From Bdellovibrio sp. UBA4095 (GTDB lineage: Bacteria > Bdellovibrionota > Bdellovibrionia > Bdellovibrionales > Bdellovibrionaceae), in contig DFXZ01000012.1 in assembly GCA_002381805.1 (NCBI GenBank), positions 124,001 through 188,000 of the forward strand: a stretch of 64,000 nucleotides of DNA. The letters are read 5' to 3'. Positions 17,226 to 25,600 of this stretch are shown piece by piece; within the stretch, counting starts at the first letter, position 1; every line of letters starts with the position of its first letter. Made by a program: the position numbers and the translations under genes. The notes below the pieces were generated by a model. That model searched no databases. It was not told the DNA's origin and saw only the letters and a list, made by a program, of their open reading frames with translations.

Positions 17226-17849
17226 TTAAACATTCAAAGCAAGATATTCATTAAGACGAGCACTAAACCGAGTGAGCGCATCACCATACTCACCCAAATC
17301 TTTAACAATGGTATCTGCAAAAGCTTTTGAGGGCTCCACGAACTGATTGTGCATCGGACGTACCTGAAGCTCGAACTGCTTACGCACACCTTCGGGGGTG
17401 CGACCGCGTTCGTGAACGTCGCGGTCAAGGCGACGTTGAAAGCGCAAAGCTTCAGGCGTATCAAAGAAAACAGCTTCGTCTAATTCTGCGCGAACTTCTT
17501 CAGAGTGCAAAATTAAAATCCCATCGACCAAAATGATTCTCTTTGGAGCGGTAGGAAGCGTTTCAGTTTTTCGGGAGTGAGTGACAAAGTCGTAAATGGG
17601 AATTTCGACTTTTTGACCCTCGCGGAGTTTGCGAAGGTCCTGAGCAAGCAGTTGGAAGTCCAAGCTGCTGGGATGGTCAAAGTTTACGGAACCACCATCC
17701 CCGTCAAATTTTTTGGATTGATCGATATAATAGTTGTCCTGATAGACGACGAGGCAATTTTCATCGCCCAGTTCTTTTTGAAGGTCACGGGTAAAATAGG
17801 TTTTACCCGAACCACTGCCACCAGCTACACCAATTATATAAACAGACAT
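17226..17849 (-). CDS. udk: Uridine kinase
   Basis: A 207-residue enzyme that phosphorylates uridine and cytidine with ATP or GTP in pyrimidine salvage. The P-loop GVAGGSGSGKT is at residues 7-17, followed by YQDNYYID, FDHPSSLDF and IYDFVTHSR, and the lid region RDVHERGRTPEGV. All are typical of Udk and length matches the family. Lies 17 bp downstream of the deoxyhypusine-synthase-like gene and is probably co-transcribed with it. Salvage of prey nucleosides would suit a predatory life style, as inference. Confidence 0.92.
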   Translation of the reverse strand: MSVYIIGVAGGSGSGKTYFTRDLQKELGDENCLVVYQDNYYIDQSKKFDGDGGSVNFDHPSSLDFQLLAQDLRKLREGQKVEIPIYDFVTHSRKTETLPTAPKRIILVDGILILHSEEVRAELDEAVFFDTPEALRFQRRLDRDVHERGRTPEGVRKQFELQVRPMHNQFVEPSKAFADTIVKDLGEYGDALTRFSARLNEYLALNV

Positions 17850-17865
17850 CCTCTAACTGCCAGTC

Positions 17866-18837
17866 CTACCAGCCTAAGACGTAACCAAAAATCAATGGCG
17901 CACAGATGGTTGCATCTGATTCCACGATGTAGCTTGGAGTCGTTGGAGACAATTTACCCCAAGTGATTTTCTCATTCGGAATAGCACCAGAGTAAGAACC
18001 ATAAGAAGTTGTTGAGTCAGAGATCTGACAGAAATAGCTCCACAAAGGAACGTCTTCGTGGCCAAGATCTTGCTCGAGCATTGGAACAACACAAATCGGG
18101 AAATCACCAGCGATACCACCACCGATTTGGAAGAAACCGACTTCAGATTTTTTCGCGGTCGCCATGTACCATTCTGCCCAAGAAGTCATGTACTGAATGC
18201 CTGTCTTAACAGTGTGAACGTTTTTGATATCGCCTTTGATCACGTGACCAGCAAAGATGTTTCCAAGAGTGGAATCTTCCCAACCCGGAACAACCATTGG
18301 CAGGTTCTTTTCAGCTGCCGCTAACAACCAAGAGTTTTTAGGATCGATTTGGTAGTACTGCTCAAGCTTGCCAGAAAGAAGAATCTTGTACATGAACTCA
18401 TGTGGGAAATAAGATTCGCCTTTTTTATCCGCGTCCTGCCAGAAATCCAAAACAACGTTTTCAATACGGCGGATGGCTTCTTCTTCTGGAATACAAGTGT
18501 CAGTCACTCGGTTCAGGTGTTTTTCTAGAAGCTTCTGCTCATCTTGCGGAGTCAAATCACGATAGTTCGGAATACGCTCGTAATGATCATGAGCCACCAA
18601 ATTGAACACATCTTCTTCAAGGTTGGCACCAGTGCATGAAATCGCGTGCACTTTGCCTTGGCGGATCATCTCTGCCAATGACAGACCCAGTTCTGCCGTC
18701 GACATGGCACCCGCCAAAGTCATCAGCATTTTGCCGCCCTTGTCAGTATGAGCTTTAAAGCCCTTGGCCGCATCTCGCAAAGCTGCAGCGTTAAAATGAC
18801 GATAATGATGATCGATGAATTGGGTAATTGGTCCCAT
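17866..18837 (-). CDS. Deoxyhypusine synthase-family protein
   Basis: A 323-residue NAD-dependent enzyme of the deoxyhypusine/homospermidine synthase family. Visible motifs: TLAGAMSTAELG (NAD binding), SCTGANLEEDVFN, PGWEDSTLGN, FFQIGGGIAGDFP and ITWGKL with Lys295 in the place of the catalytic lysine of eukaryotic deoxyhypusine synthase. In eukaryotes and archaea the enzyme transfers the aminobutyl group of spermidine to eIF5A; bacteria lack eIF5A, and related bacterial enzymes can make homospermidine or other polyamine products. The target here is therefore open. It precedes udk in a leftward group. Confidence 0.88.
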   Translation of the reverse strand: MGPITQFIDHHYRHFNAAALRDAAKGFKAHTDKGGKMLMTLAGAMSTAELGLSLAEMIRQGKVHAISCTGANLEEDVFNLVAHDHYERIPNYRDLTPQDEQKLLEKHLNRVTDTCIPEEEAIRRIENVVLDFWQDADKKGESYFPHEFMYKILLSGKLEQYYQIDPKNSWLLAAAEKNLPMVVPGWEDSTLGNIFAGHVIKGDIKNVHTVKTGIQYMTSWAEWYMATAKKSEVGFFQIGGGIAGDFPICVVPMLEQDLGHEDVPLWSYFCQISDSTTSYGSYSGAIPNEKITWGKLSPTTPSYIVESDATICAPLIFGYVLGW

Positions 18838-18888
18838 CGTGACTCCTTGTAATTGAAAGGATGGAAGGTATCACCTTTATGCGAAAAC

Positions 18889-19944
18889 TCAAGAGGAGAT
18901 TGGTCGCTGTGCCAGCAGGGCTTTGGCGAAAAAGCCCCTATCCTTGTTTAATTGGGTAAAACCGGCTTCAGCAAGAAGATCTTCAAGAGGGTGCTGGGTA
19001 AAACTTTTATAGAAGGGCTCGTGAAAATCCACAGGGAATTGCTCCAGAGCCCACTCCAAGCCGTGGGCGTCTTGTTTTTGCAGAGAGTCGACTATACCCA
19101 ACTGCCCGCCTTCCTTAAGAACTCGAAAGCTCTCTGCAAGGGCTTGCTGACTGATCTCCAAAGGTAATTCATGAAAGAGAAAGCATGAATAAACAAAGTT
19201 GAAGGTCTTGTCTTGAAAAGGCAAACTTTCGGCAGCCCCCTGAACAAAATCAATTCGATCAAATTCTCGTAGATTCTCTTGAGCTTTCTTAAGGTAGGGA
19301 TAGCTAAGATCCAAAACCGTTATTTTAGCTTTAGGATAGGCTAGCTTTACGAAACGAGTCAGACGACCCGTGCCGGCCGCCACCTCTAGAAAATGAAGTC
19401 CTTCGCCCGTGCCAGGTCGAACAGCTTTTACAAGTGGCAATATAAGTCTTCTCATTGCATCCGCAGCACCCGAGAAGAGAATCTCTACTTGATGATCGTA
19501 AAGATCGGCAGAGCTTTTGGTTAAGTAGCCCCCGCTTTGGTAGTGAAAATTTCGCTTGTAGTAGGTAGGCAGATCAGCCAAATACTCCTCCGCCTCCGGC
19601 GAAAAGTCCTGGGCTTCGCGGCGTTGTCGGCGCTTGGACAACTGATACCCATCAAGCAGAATTCGCGGGTACCGGCGAAAATGTTGAGTTAGCTTTTCGG
19701 GCTTAAGAACAGAGATCGGATAAATTCCCTTATCGATGTTCTCGCTATCTTTTTTTAGCAGCTGATACAGTTCTCGGTAGGCCTGTCTTAACTTATCGAG
19801 TTCTTGAGTTTGTGGCCGACGTGTTTGCCCCGTCGCTAGAAACTCAAAAACCGGCAAGGTTAATTGCTCCAGAGTATAACCTGCCGAACGAGCTAAGGAA
19901 AATCCGAGGGTGATTTTATCTCGGTACGGTAGTTTTAGTTCCAT
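18889..19944 (-). CDS. SAM-dependent class I methyltransferase
   Basis: A 351-residue protein. The SAM-binding motif LEVAAGTGRLTRF lies near residue 190, followed by VLDLSYPYLKKA, VQGAAESLPF and the post-motif FNFVYSCFLFHELP, which is UbiE/Methyltransf_11-like. The first 170 residues are helical and of unknown role. AAGGAAGGAACTCA lies before the ATG. The start overlaps the 3' end of the 44-codon membrane-protein gene by 29 bp, suggesting translational coupling. Substrate unknown. Confidence 0.78.
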   Translation of the reverse strand: MELKLPYRDKITLGFSLARSAGYTLEQLTLPVFEFLATGQTRRPQTQELDKLRQAYRELYQLLKKDSENIDKGIYPISVLKPEKLTQHFRRYPRILLDGYQLSKRRQRREAQDFSPEAEEYLADLPTYYKRNFHYQSGGYLTKSSADLYDHQVEILFSGAADAMRRLILPLVKAVRPGTGEGLHFLEVAAGTGRLTRFVKLAYPKAKITVLDLSYPYLKKAQENLREFDRIDFVQGAAESLPFQDKTFNFVYSCFLFHELPLEISQQALAESFRVLKEGGQLGIVDSLQKQDAHGLEWALEQFPVDFHEPFYKSFTQHPLEDLLAEAGFTQLNKDRGFFAKALLAQRPISS

Positions 19945-20050
19945 TGAGTTCCTTCCTTTGGCGCAACCAATAATACAAGGTTACTCCTAAGAAGGTGAAA
20001 CTACCAAGAACCACAAGACCCACCATGCCAAACCACAGGAAGACAAACAT
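19916..20050 (-). CDS. Small membrane protein, 44 residues
   Basis: ATG 20050-20048 overlaps the tcdA stop codon (TAATG) and the stop lies inside the methyltransferase gene. The product has one strongly hydrophobic segment, FVFLWFGMVGLVVLGSFTF plus LGVTLYYWL, followed by a basic and polar tail (RQRKELNGTK). This is the layout of a single-pass small membrane protein. The one-base overlap with tcdA and 29-bp overlap with the methyltransferase gene favour real, coupled translation. It is too short for most gene finders; function unknown. Confidence 0.5.
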   Translation of the reverse strand: MFVFLWFGMVGLVVLGSFTFLGVTLYYWLRQRKELNGTKTTVPR

Positions 20051-20916
20051 TATGATTTCTCCACTTGCGACGCAGCTTTCGTGTCGCTGTAAATTTCTCG
20101 GACGATATACGAGGCCATCGCCAAACCGAAGGCCCCGGTCACGAAGCTCGCCGTTCCCCAAATAACATTTCGGTGCTCACAGCTGTGCAGGTTGTTTTGA
20201 CCTTGAGGACACACACATTTAAAGCCCATGCCTTTGTCATAAACGAGCTCTTCTGGCTGCATAGGAACTTCATCAGAAAAGACACATGGAATGTTGAAGT
20301 TCTTAGTACTTGGAAAGTCATGCTTCTGACGAAGAATTTTACGAAGCTGAGCCGCCATGGGATCCCCATGAGTCTTGCCGAGGTCAGTAATTTTGATTCG
20401 AGTCGGATCCATCTTGGCAGCGGAGCCACCCGAAGTGATCACTTTGATTTTTCGCTCTCGGCACGTTGTCAAAAGATGAGCTTTCGCAGTCATATTATCG
20501 ATCGCATCCACGATGTAATCTGGATTGTGCGATAAAATCATTTCTGAATTTTCAGCATTATAAAACTGCGGAATCGCCGTGATCGTCGATTGCGGATTCA
20601 CCTTGCGCAGACGCTCGGCCATGACCTCTGCTTTTTTCTTGCCGACTAAACCCTGCAAAGCATGAAGCTGGCGGTTGGCGTTGGTGATGCAAATTTCATC
20701 AAAATCAACGATCGTGATGCGACCAACCCCAGAACGCGCCAAAGATTCCGCGGCCCAAGAACCGACGCCGCCCAAACCAATTACCATCACGTGAGAATTC
20801 AAAAGTTTGGCCATTACTTTATCGCCAACAAGACGACCCATACGATCAAAACGGCGATGTAAAACGTATTCAGTTTCTGGGGGTTGCTGAAGATTTGAGC
20901 TGAGCACTGTATCCAT
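20050..20916 (-). CDS. tcdA: tRNA threonylcarbamoyladenosine dehydratase TcdA
   Basis: A 288-residue E1-like enzyme that uses ATP to cyclise N6-threonylcarbamoyladenosine at tRNA position 37. Motifs: VMVIGLGGVGSWAAESLARSG (nucleotide binding), IVDFDEICITNANRQ, DAIDNMTAK and the conserved CEHRNVIWGTASFVTGAFG near the end. A CVCPQ segment near residue 230 has cysteines. Length is typical. It overlaps the preceding TatD-like gene by 47 bp and the small membrane-protein gene by one base. Confidence 0.9.
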   Translation of the reverse strand: MDTVLSSNLQQPPETEYVLHRRFDRMGRLVGDKVMAKLLNSHVMVIGLGGVGSWAAESLARSGVGRITIVDFDEICITNANRQLHALQGLVGKKKAEVMAERLRKVNPQSTITAIPQFYNAENSEMILSHNPDYIVDAIDNMTAKAHLLTTCRERKIKVITSGGSAAKMDPTRIKITDLGKTHGDPMAAQLRKILRQKHDFPSTKNFNIPCVFSDEVPMQPEELVYDKGMGFKCVCPQGQNNLHSCEHRNVIWGTASFVTGAFGLAMASYIVREIYSDTKAASQVEKS

Positions 20917-21703
20917 TAAAAAGTCTCCCGAAATTAGCAGTAGTGATATCTAATATTTCGATAGGATCAAGTGATTTCAGCTCCCCTATAGTTCTTGCCA
21001 CCTCCCAGATGCTTTCTGGAGGGTTCAGGCGTCCTTTATAGGCCGGTGGAGCTTGATCAGGATTATCACTTTCTATCAGGAGATATTCTAGAGGCATTTC
21101 TTTCACAGCTTGGTGCAGTTTTTTGTTTTCGGGACGACAGACCGGCCCCCCAACACTTAAAAATAAGCCTTTCTTTAAAAAATCCTGCGCTTTCCCCCAG
21201 CTGCCATTAAAAGAATGAACCATGCCTTTTTGTGGGGGCATCCCAAAGATATCAAATACTCTCAAAGCCTCATCATGGGCCTGCACCAAGTGCAAAACCA
21301 TGGGCTTGGCTGACACATGCGCAAGCTCAATTTGCTGTTCAAAAATATGATATTGTTTATCTCGACTGTCTTTTTCGATATGAGGTCGAAAATCTAAACC
21401 CATTTCGCCGATGGCCAAAGCTTTGCCAAGTTGAGCGGCTAAAACATCAAGCGCTACTTCGCATTCGTCGTCTTCGTGGTCAATGACCCAATAGGGATGC
21501 AACCCGAAGCAAAGACCAATATGGCTGGGATAACGATCAGATAACTCTTCCTGCAGCTTCCAGTCCTCTGGACCGACTCCGCCCTGCATGAAAAAATGAA
21601 TTCCTTTAGCTCTTGCTTCATCAATTATTTGATCCCGGAGCCCCTGCCAGCGAGGATCCGCTAGGTGCCCATGAGCATCAATCCATCGTCCAAATGGTAC
21701 CAT
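20870..21703 (-). CDS. TatD-family metal-dependent hydrolase
   Basis: A 277-residue protein beginning at MVPFGRW (21703). TatD hallmarks: WIDAHGHLADPR (metal-binding HxH), AIGEMGLDF with the metal glutamate, PMVLHLVQAH, GMVHSFNGS, and LLIESDNP with the C-terminal aspartate. TatD-family enzymes are 3'-5' exonucleases or D-aminoacyl-tRNA-type hydrolases. The usual second-site His residues appear to be present. The frame is open further upstream but lacks an ATG before 21703 in a good context. First gene of a leftward group with tcdA and the methyltransferase gene. Confidence 0.82.
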   Translation of the reverse strand: MVPFGRWIDAHGHLADPRWQGLRDQIIDEARAKGIHFFMQGGVGPEDWKLQEELSDRYPSHIGLCFGLHPYWVIDHEDDECEVALDVLAAQLGKALAIGEMGLDFRPHIEKDSRDKQYHIFEQQIELAHVSAKPMVLHLVQAHDEALRVFDIFGMPPQKGMVHSFNGSWGKAQDFLKKGLFLSVGGPVCRPENKKLHQAVKEMPLEYLLIESDNPDQAPPAYKGRLNPPESIWEVARTIGELKSLDPIEILDITTANFGRLFNGYSAQLKSSATPRN

Positions 21704-21823
21704 AAAGTCCAGTCCAGTTCCGCGGGCCTTGCCGCCTGATCCATTTCCGCCCAGCGTCCCATAAAAACACGACTCGAACAAGAATGGATTTCATCCGATA
21801 AATAACACTTGAAGGAGTTTGCT

Positions 21824-22876
21824 ATGAAAAAAAGCTTACGTTTGGGTTTTGATGTGACGATGGATAAAGGCGCTACTTGGCGGCCTCTTAAAGTTCAGTT
21901 TTGGAATGACGAAAGCAAATTTAGCAAAATCTCCCCGACTCCTCCGTTTAAATACATGGCCGATGCGTTGACGGGTCTGTCCCTTATCAAGCTCAATCAT
22001 TACATTAAGAGTCCGATTGCGACACCTCACTTAGATTATTCGGTGGCATCAGAAGCCTGGAAAAATCTTGATCCACATATCGAACTCTACGAAAGATCGC
22101 AGACCCGCATCCGTGCTTTACAGTCGCAAATCGCCGTCGTCGATCCAAAAATCTGTGCAGAATTCGAAAGTCATTTTAATGAGCACTTCGAAACTGCAAT
22201 TAAACCATGGGGCTTTGATTTAACGGCGCTTTGCCCACTCTTAGACACGTTTACTTGGTTTGAAAACAAGACAGGCAAACCACTTTTATATAATTTCAGT
22301 CTTAATTTTTCTAAGCCCTTTATGGACAAGCTTCATTCACTGTACTCCTTCCTTTACCATCTGCGAGGAGTCGTCGCAATGGATCACAATGCCCATGTTG
22401 AAGACTTCTCTCATGAGGGCGTTAAGATTGATGCGATTACAGACTATCTTCACCGTGCAGAGTATGTCGTGAACGATGCTCTTCTTTACTGGAATTACAA
22501 AAAGTACTCGCAGCCATTTAGTTCGCCAAAAAGCCCGGACTCTAAAGTTGAAAGTCTTTTTGTAAGTCCGATGACCAAAGCTTTCCATAAGTACTCTCAC
22601 CACGCTTGTACTCTGGTCGATAACCTACCTCCGAGCTTTTTGAAATCCTTGAATCCTGTTGAGCTGGAAGAGGCCTTTTATTTAGTTCAGATGGATTGGC
22701 TCCTAGGCTCGCCTGCTGGAGTCCTCTTCAAAATCCGGGAAGAAATCTATGCCCTGCAAAGTGGCTATGAGAAAATTTTCTGGAAAGACAGTGAACCGAA
22801 ACCACACAGACAGGAGTTCAGTCTGCAGGTTTGCTCTGAACTTAAACCCGCTCAATTTAATTCATCTGCAGCATAA
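21824..22876 (+). CDS. Hypothetical protein, 350 residues
   Basis: Start ATG 21824 with AAGGAG 8 bases upstream. No signal peptide or membrane segment. I do not recognise a family. It contains aromatic-rich helical segments (HSLYSFLYHLRGVVAMDH, AEYVVNDALLYWNYKK) and scattered His/Asp residues (DHNAHVED, KYSHHACTLVD) that could bind metal, but no recognised motif. The gene stands alone on the plus strand and ends at a strong bidirectional terminator. Confidence 0.7.
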   Translation: MKKSLRLGFDVTMDKGATWRPLKVQFWNDESKFSKISPTPPFKYMADALTGLSLIKLNHYIKSPIATPHLDYSVASEAWKNLDPHIELYERSQTRIRALQSQIAVVDPKICAEFESHFNEHFETAIKPWGFDLTALCPLLDTFTWFENKTGKPLLYNFSLNFSKPFMDKLHSLYSFLYHLRGVVAMDHNAHVEDFSHEGVKIDAITDYLHRAEYVVNDALLYWNYKKYSQPFSSPKSPDSKVESLFVSPMTKAFHKYSHHACTLVDNLPPSFLKSLNPVELEEAFYLVQMDWLLGSPAGVLFKIREEIYALQSGYEKIFWKDSEPKPHRQEFSLQVCSELKPAQFNSSAA

Positions 22877-22908
22877 AAAAAAGGAGTCCGTAAGACTCCT
22901 TTTTTTCT
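22873..22908. terminator. Bidirectional rho-independent terminator
   Basis: Stem AAGGAGTC (22881-22888) pairs with GACTCCTT (22894-22901) around a short loop, with A-run on the left and T-run on the right. It can stop both the rightward hypothetical gene and the leftward DedA gene. Confidence 0.9.
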
Positions 22909-22909
22909 T

Positions 22910-23581
22910 CTAGGCTCCTGTATGGCGCGCGGCCATTCGCTGACGAACCTTGCGGAACAGAAAATAGACCAATAAGAGACCTAATACGACCAGCACAACC
23001 ATTTTGAACTGACGAAGTTTGTTCAGAATGGGTTCTCCGTAGTGGGCCAAGAGGTAAATCTGGGTAGGCACGCTGATCAATGCTGCAGCTCCATCGATGG
23101 TCAAAAACTTCCACACCGGATACTTAAGCATCCCGCAGGCCAGATGCCCAGGAAAGCGGAGACCTGGCGTGAATCTAAAAATGCCACAGGCATAAGCACC
23201 ATACTTGTGAGTCCACTCTTCCACTCTTCTCATCATGTGTTCCGGAAACATCTTATGAATGCGCGGATGATAAAGCAGCCTTCGCCCAAAGAGTCGTCCA
23301 ATAAAATAGATAAGGGTATCGCTACAAATAACGGCGGAAAAAGCTATAAAGGCTGCCATGTGCACATTTACGACGGGGGCCCCGGGATATGGCGGAGGAA
23401 AGTGTTCGGGATGCGAACCCATGAATGCTAATACACCGACGCTGACAAGAGTCACTTCCTCTGGAATAGGCAGTCCTACAGATGATAACAGCATCATTCC
23501 GAGAATCGCGGCATAGACCATACCAGGTTCATACGCAAACTGCGATATCCACTGAAAGATGGGCTCGTTGGCAAATTCCAA
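22910..23581 (-). CDS. DedA-family membrane protein
   Basis: A 223-residue polytopic inner-membrane protein of the DedA/VTT family, implicated in lipid-carrier flipping and envelope homeostasis. Typical features: GLPIPEEVTL after the first helix, SDTLIYFIGRLFGRR, and FRFTPGLRFPGHLACGM (the conserved re-entrant region), then two C-terminal hydrophobic helices. The TTG at 23581 is chosen because AGGAG lies 7 bases upstream; the frame is open to a GTG at 23641 and an ATG at 23632, both without a clear ribosome binding site, so the start is uncertain. Confidence 0.82.
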   Translation of the reverse strand: MEFANEPIFQWISQFAYEPGMVYAAILGMMLLSSVGLPIPEEVTLVSVGVLAFMGSHPEHFPPPYPGAPVVNVHMAAFIAFSAVICSDTLIYFIGRLFGRRLLYHPRIHKMFPEHMMRRVEEWTHKYGAYACGIFRFTPGLRFPGHLACGMLKYPVWKFLTIDGAAALISVPTQIYLLAHYGEPILNKLRQFKMVVLVVLGLLLVYFLFRKVRQRMAARHTGA

Positions 23582-23676
23582 ATTCGATCTCCTAGTAGAA
23601 CTAATATGAAGTAAACCAGCACGCTTGAACATAGACGTCACACCGTGCTAAGTGTATTTCTCGAGTAAGGAATAGT

Positions 23677-24528
23677 ATGCAGAGCGCAAGAGGATTTGAA
23701 TATGGAGTCAGGCATATAATCAGCCCTCAGTCTGGTTTGATTTCTGATGTTTTATTCAGCACTTTATCGCTCAACCTCGAGGAAAGTCTGAACCTTGTTA
23801 AGTTGGGCGCCGTTTATCTGCAACACAAACGCATCCGTCAAAATGCAGTCGTCAATAGCGGCGATTATCTCCGAGTGCATACGAAGCCTCGACGCTTCCC
23901 GGGTCACGATGTGCAATGGGCTCAACGTGTGCTCTTCAGCAACGATGACCTCCTTGTGGTCAACAAAGTTTCGGGAATTCCGGTTCACGCCACAGTCGAC
24001 AATGTACAAGAAAATATCCAAGCTTATTTAGAGAAAAGCTTGCAACTGACACTCTTTCTGACTCATCGGTTGGACGTGCCGACTCGAGGTCTTTTAATTT
24101 ACGGAAAGAACCGCGAGTTCCAGTCCGCTTTTAATAAAATGCTGATTGATCGAACCCTGCGCAAGATCTACAGAGCACGTGTGCATGGACAGGATTTAGC
24201 GATAGGACCTCTTCTACATTTTATGGAGCCGTCTCCTCGTGCCCCTAAGGTTGTTTCGCGCGAAGCACTGCCCGGCTGGCAAGAATGTCGACTCGATATT
24301 CTTGAAGTGAATCCAATACCTGAAAATCAAAGTGAAGTGCTCATTGAGCTCCATACCGGGCGAACCCATCAGATTCGAGCACAGCTTGCCCACGAAGGTT
24401 GCCCGATTGTCGGGGACCAGGCCTATGGTGCTTCCAAAATTTCAGAGGATGAGTCTATCGAACTTCAGGCCTGTGAACTGTCATTCACAAACCCGCTCAG
24501 TGGCGAACACCACCATTTTAAAATCTAG
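23677..24528 (+). CDS. RluA-family RNA pseudouridine synthase
   Basis: A 283-residue protein with AAGGAA before the ATG. An S4-like RNA-binding part occupies residues 30-75 (NLVKLGAVYLQHKRI and NSGDYLRVH), then the catalytic domain: LLVVNKVSGIPVHA, THRLDVPTRGLL with the catalytic Asp of the HRLD motif, and HTGRTHQIRAQLAH and VGDQAYGA. It isomerises uridine in rRNA or tRNA. In most relatives the residue after the threonine is Ser (TSGL) while here it is Arg (TRGLL), a minor change. The gene ends overlapping the convergent barrel gene by 4 bp. Confidence 0.88.
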   Translation: MQSARGFEYGVRHIISPQSGLISDVLFSTLSLNLEESLNLVKLGAVYLQHKRIRQNAVVNSGDYLRVHTKPRRFPGHDVQWAQRVLFSNDDLLVVNKVSGIPVHATVDNVQENIQAYLEKSLQLTLFLTHRLDVPTRGLLIYGKNREFQSAFNKMLIDRTLRKIYRARVHGQDLAIGPLLHFMEPSPRAPKVVSREALPGWQECRLDILEVNPIPENQSEVLIELHTGRTHQIRAQLAHEGCPIVGDQAYGASKISEDESIELQACELSFTNPLSGEHHHFKI

Positions 24529-25445
24529 AAAACGAGAGCGTTCGTCATCAAAGAGTACTCCGTATTTTCTGGCTGAAAATAAGCAATATCTTTTCCACGA
24601 TAGCTGTTCAAAGAAGTGGTGTTTTGCATACCCACAGTAAAGGTAAGGCCTCGAATAGGTCTTATTTCAAAACCCAGCCCTGCCTTCAGCTTCGTAACAT
24701 GGTTTCCTTCAAGTTGCTCTGCTTCAGAAGAATAATACCAGTCTTCGTCGAATCCGATCTTTGGCTTTAGGGCAAAATAGCGATTGATATCCACAACCAC
24801 TTCAACAAAGTGCTCCAGAGAGTACCGCTTATTTGTCGAGCGAGGGTCTTTTTTAAACTCCCCGTCCTCCCATACTGGCGTGTCCTCATTCAGATAGGCT
24901 GTTCGACTTTGCCAAAATATATCAGGCTTTACCGCCCAAGTGATTGAAGAAAATCGACCGATGGCGTACTCGAAATAAGCTTCTAAACGAAGCTTTGTGA
25001 TCATTTCCTGATTCTGAGAGAACTGGCTGGTTGGCAAATAGAGTTTTACATTACCCGAAATATCCACATCGCCGATATAGCCGAGATCGTACATAGAATA
25101 AGCGACATGAACGTCATGCAGTTTCACTTCTTGTTGAACGTGATCCGCGTATTCATTTTGTCCAGAACTGTTGAAAAGAAAGGGAACTCTGAGAGAGACT
25201 TTTTCGTCCTGATTAAGGCGATGATTTAAACCCAGGTAATTGTAAGAGCCGAAAGATCGAGCCGCGGTGTTTTTCTTTCCAAAGCTCATGTTTGAAACCG
25301 AGGCGATAGAAAAGAAAGTCATATTCCATTTTTTTCGGAAAGAGTCCGAAGCAGACATAACCATGCTTTCTTCCCGCTCTTGGGCATGAACTGCTGATCC
25401 AAAACAAAGAGCTAAAAGCACAATACCCAAGGCGTTCTTAAGCAT
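24525..25445 (-). CDS. Outer-membrane beta-barrel protein, unknown
   Basis: A 306-residue exported protein starting MLKNALG (25445, with GGGGGAGA upstream). Signal peptide ends near AVHAQ. The mature part alternates hydrophobic and polar residues, with strands such as NMTFFSIASVSN, ITWAVKPDIFW and LTFTVGMQNT. The C-terminus ends in ALVF, the terminal aromatic signature of outer-membrane barrels. Likely 12-14 strands by length. Nothing indicates a substrate. It diverges from the nuclease-fold lipoprotein. Confidence 0.7.
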   Translation of the reverse strand: MLKNALGIVLLALCFGSAVHAQEREESMVMSASDSFRKKWNMTFFSIASVSNMSFGKKNTAARSFGSYNYLGLNHRLNQDEKVSLRVPFLFNSSGQNEYADHVQQEVKLHDVHVAYSMYDLGYIGDVDISGNVKLYLPTSQFSQNQEMITKLRLEAYFEYAIGRFSSITWAVKPDIFWQSRTAYLNEDTPVWEDGEFKKDPRSTNKRYSLEHFVEVVVDINRYFALKPKIGFDEDWYYSSEAEQLEGNHVTKLKAGLGFEIRPIRGLTFTVGMQNTTSLNSYRGKDIAYFQPENTEYSLMTNALVF

Positions 25446-25600
25446 GAAAAGGTCTCCCCCGCATAAGTCCAAAAATCAGCGAAAATATGCCATATCGCGG
25501 CAAGTAGTACAAGACGCAATATTAGACAGACTGAGTCTGAACCGAATCCTAAAAATTTTTGCACTTGAGTCCTTTCTGTTATCCCCTTAGAACGAAAGGC

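Noticed and set aside
16888..17254. Several short frames overlapping the inverted repeat
   Set aside because: They are low-complexity basic shadows of the repeat and of the TspO-like gene, without plausible starts.
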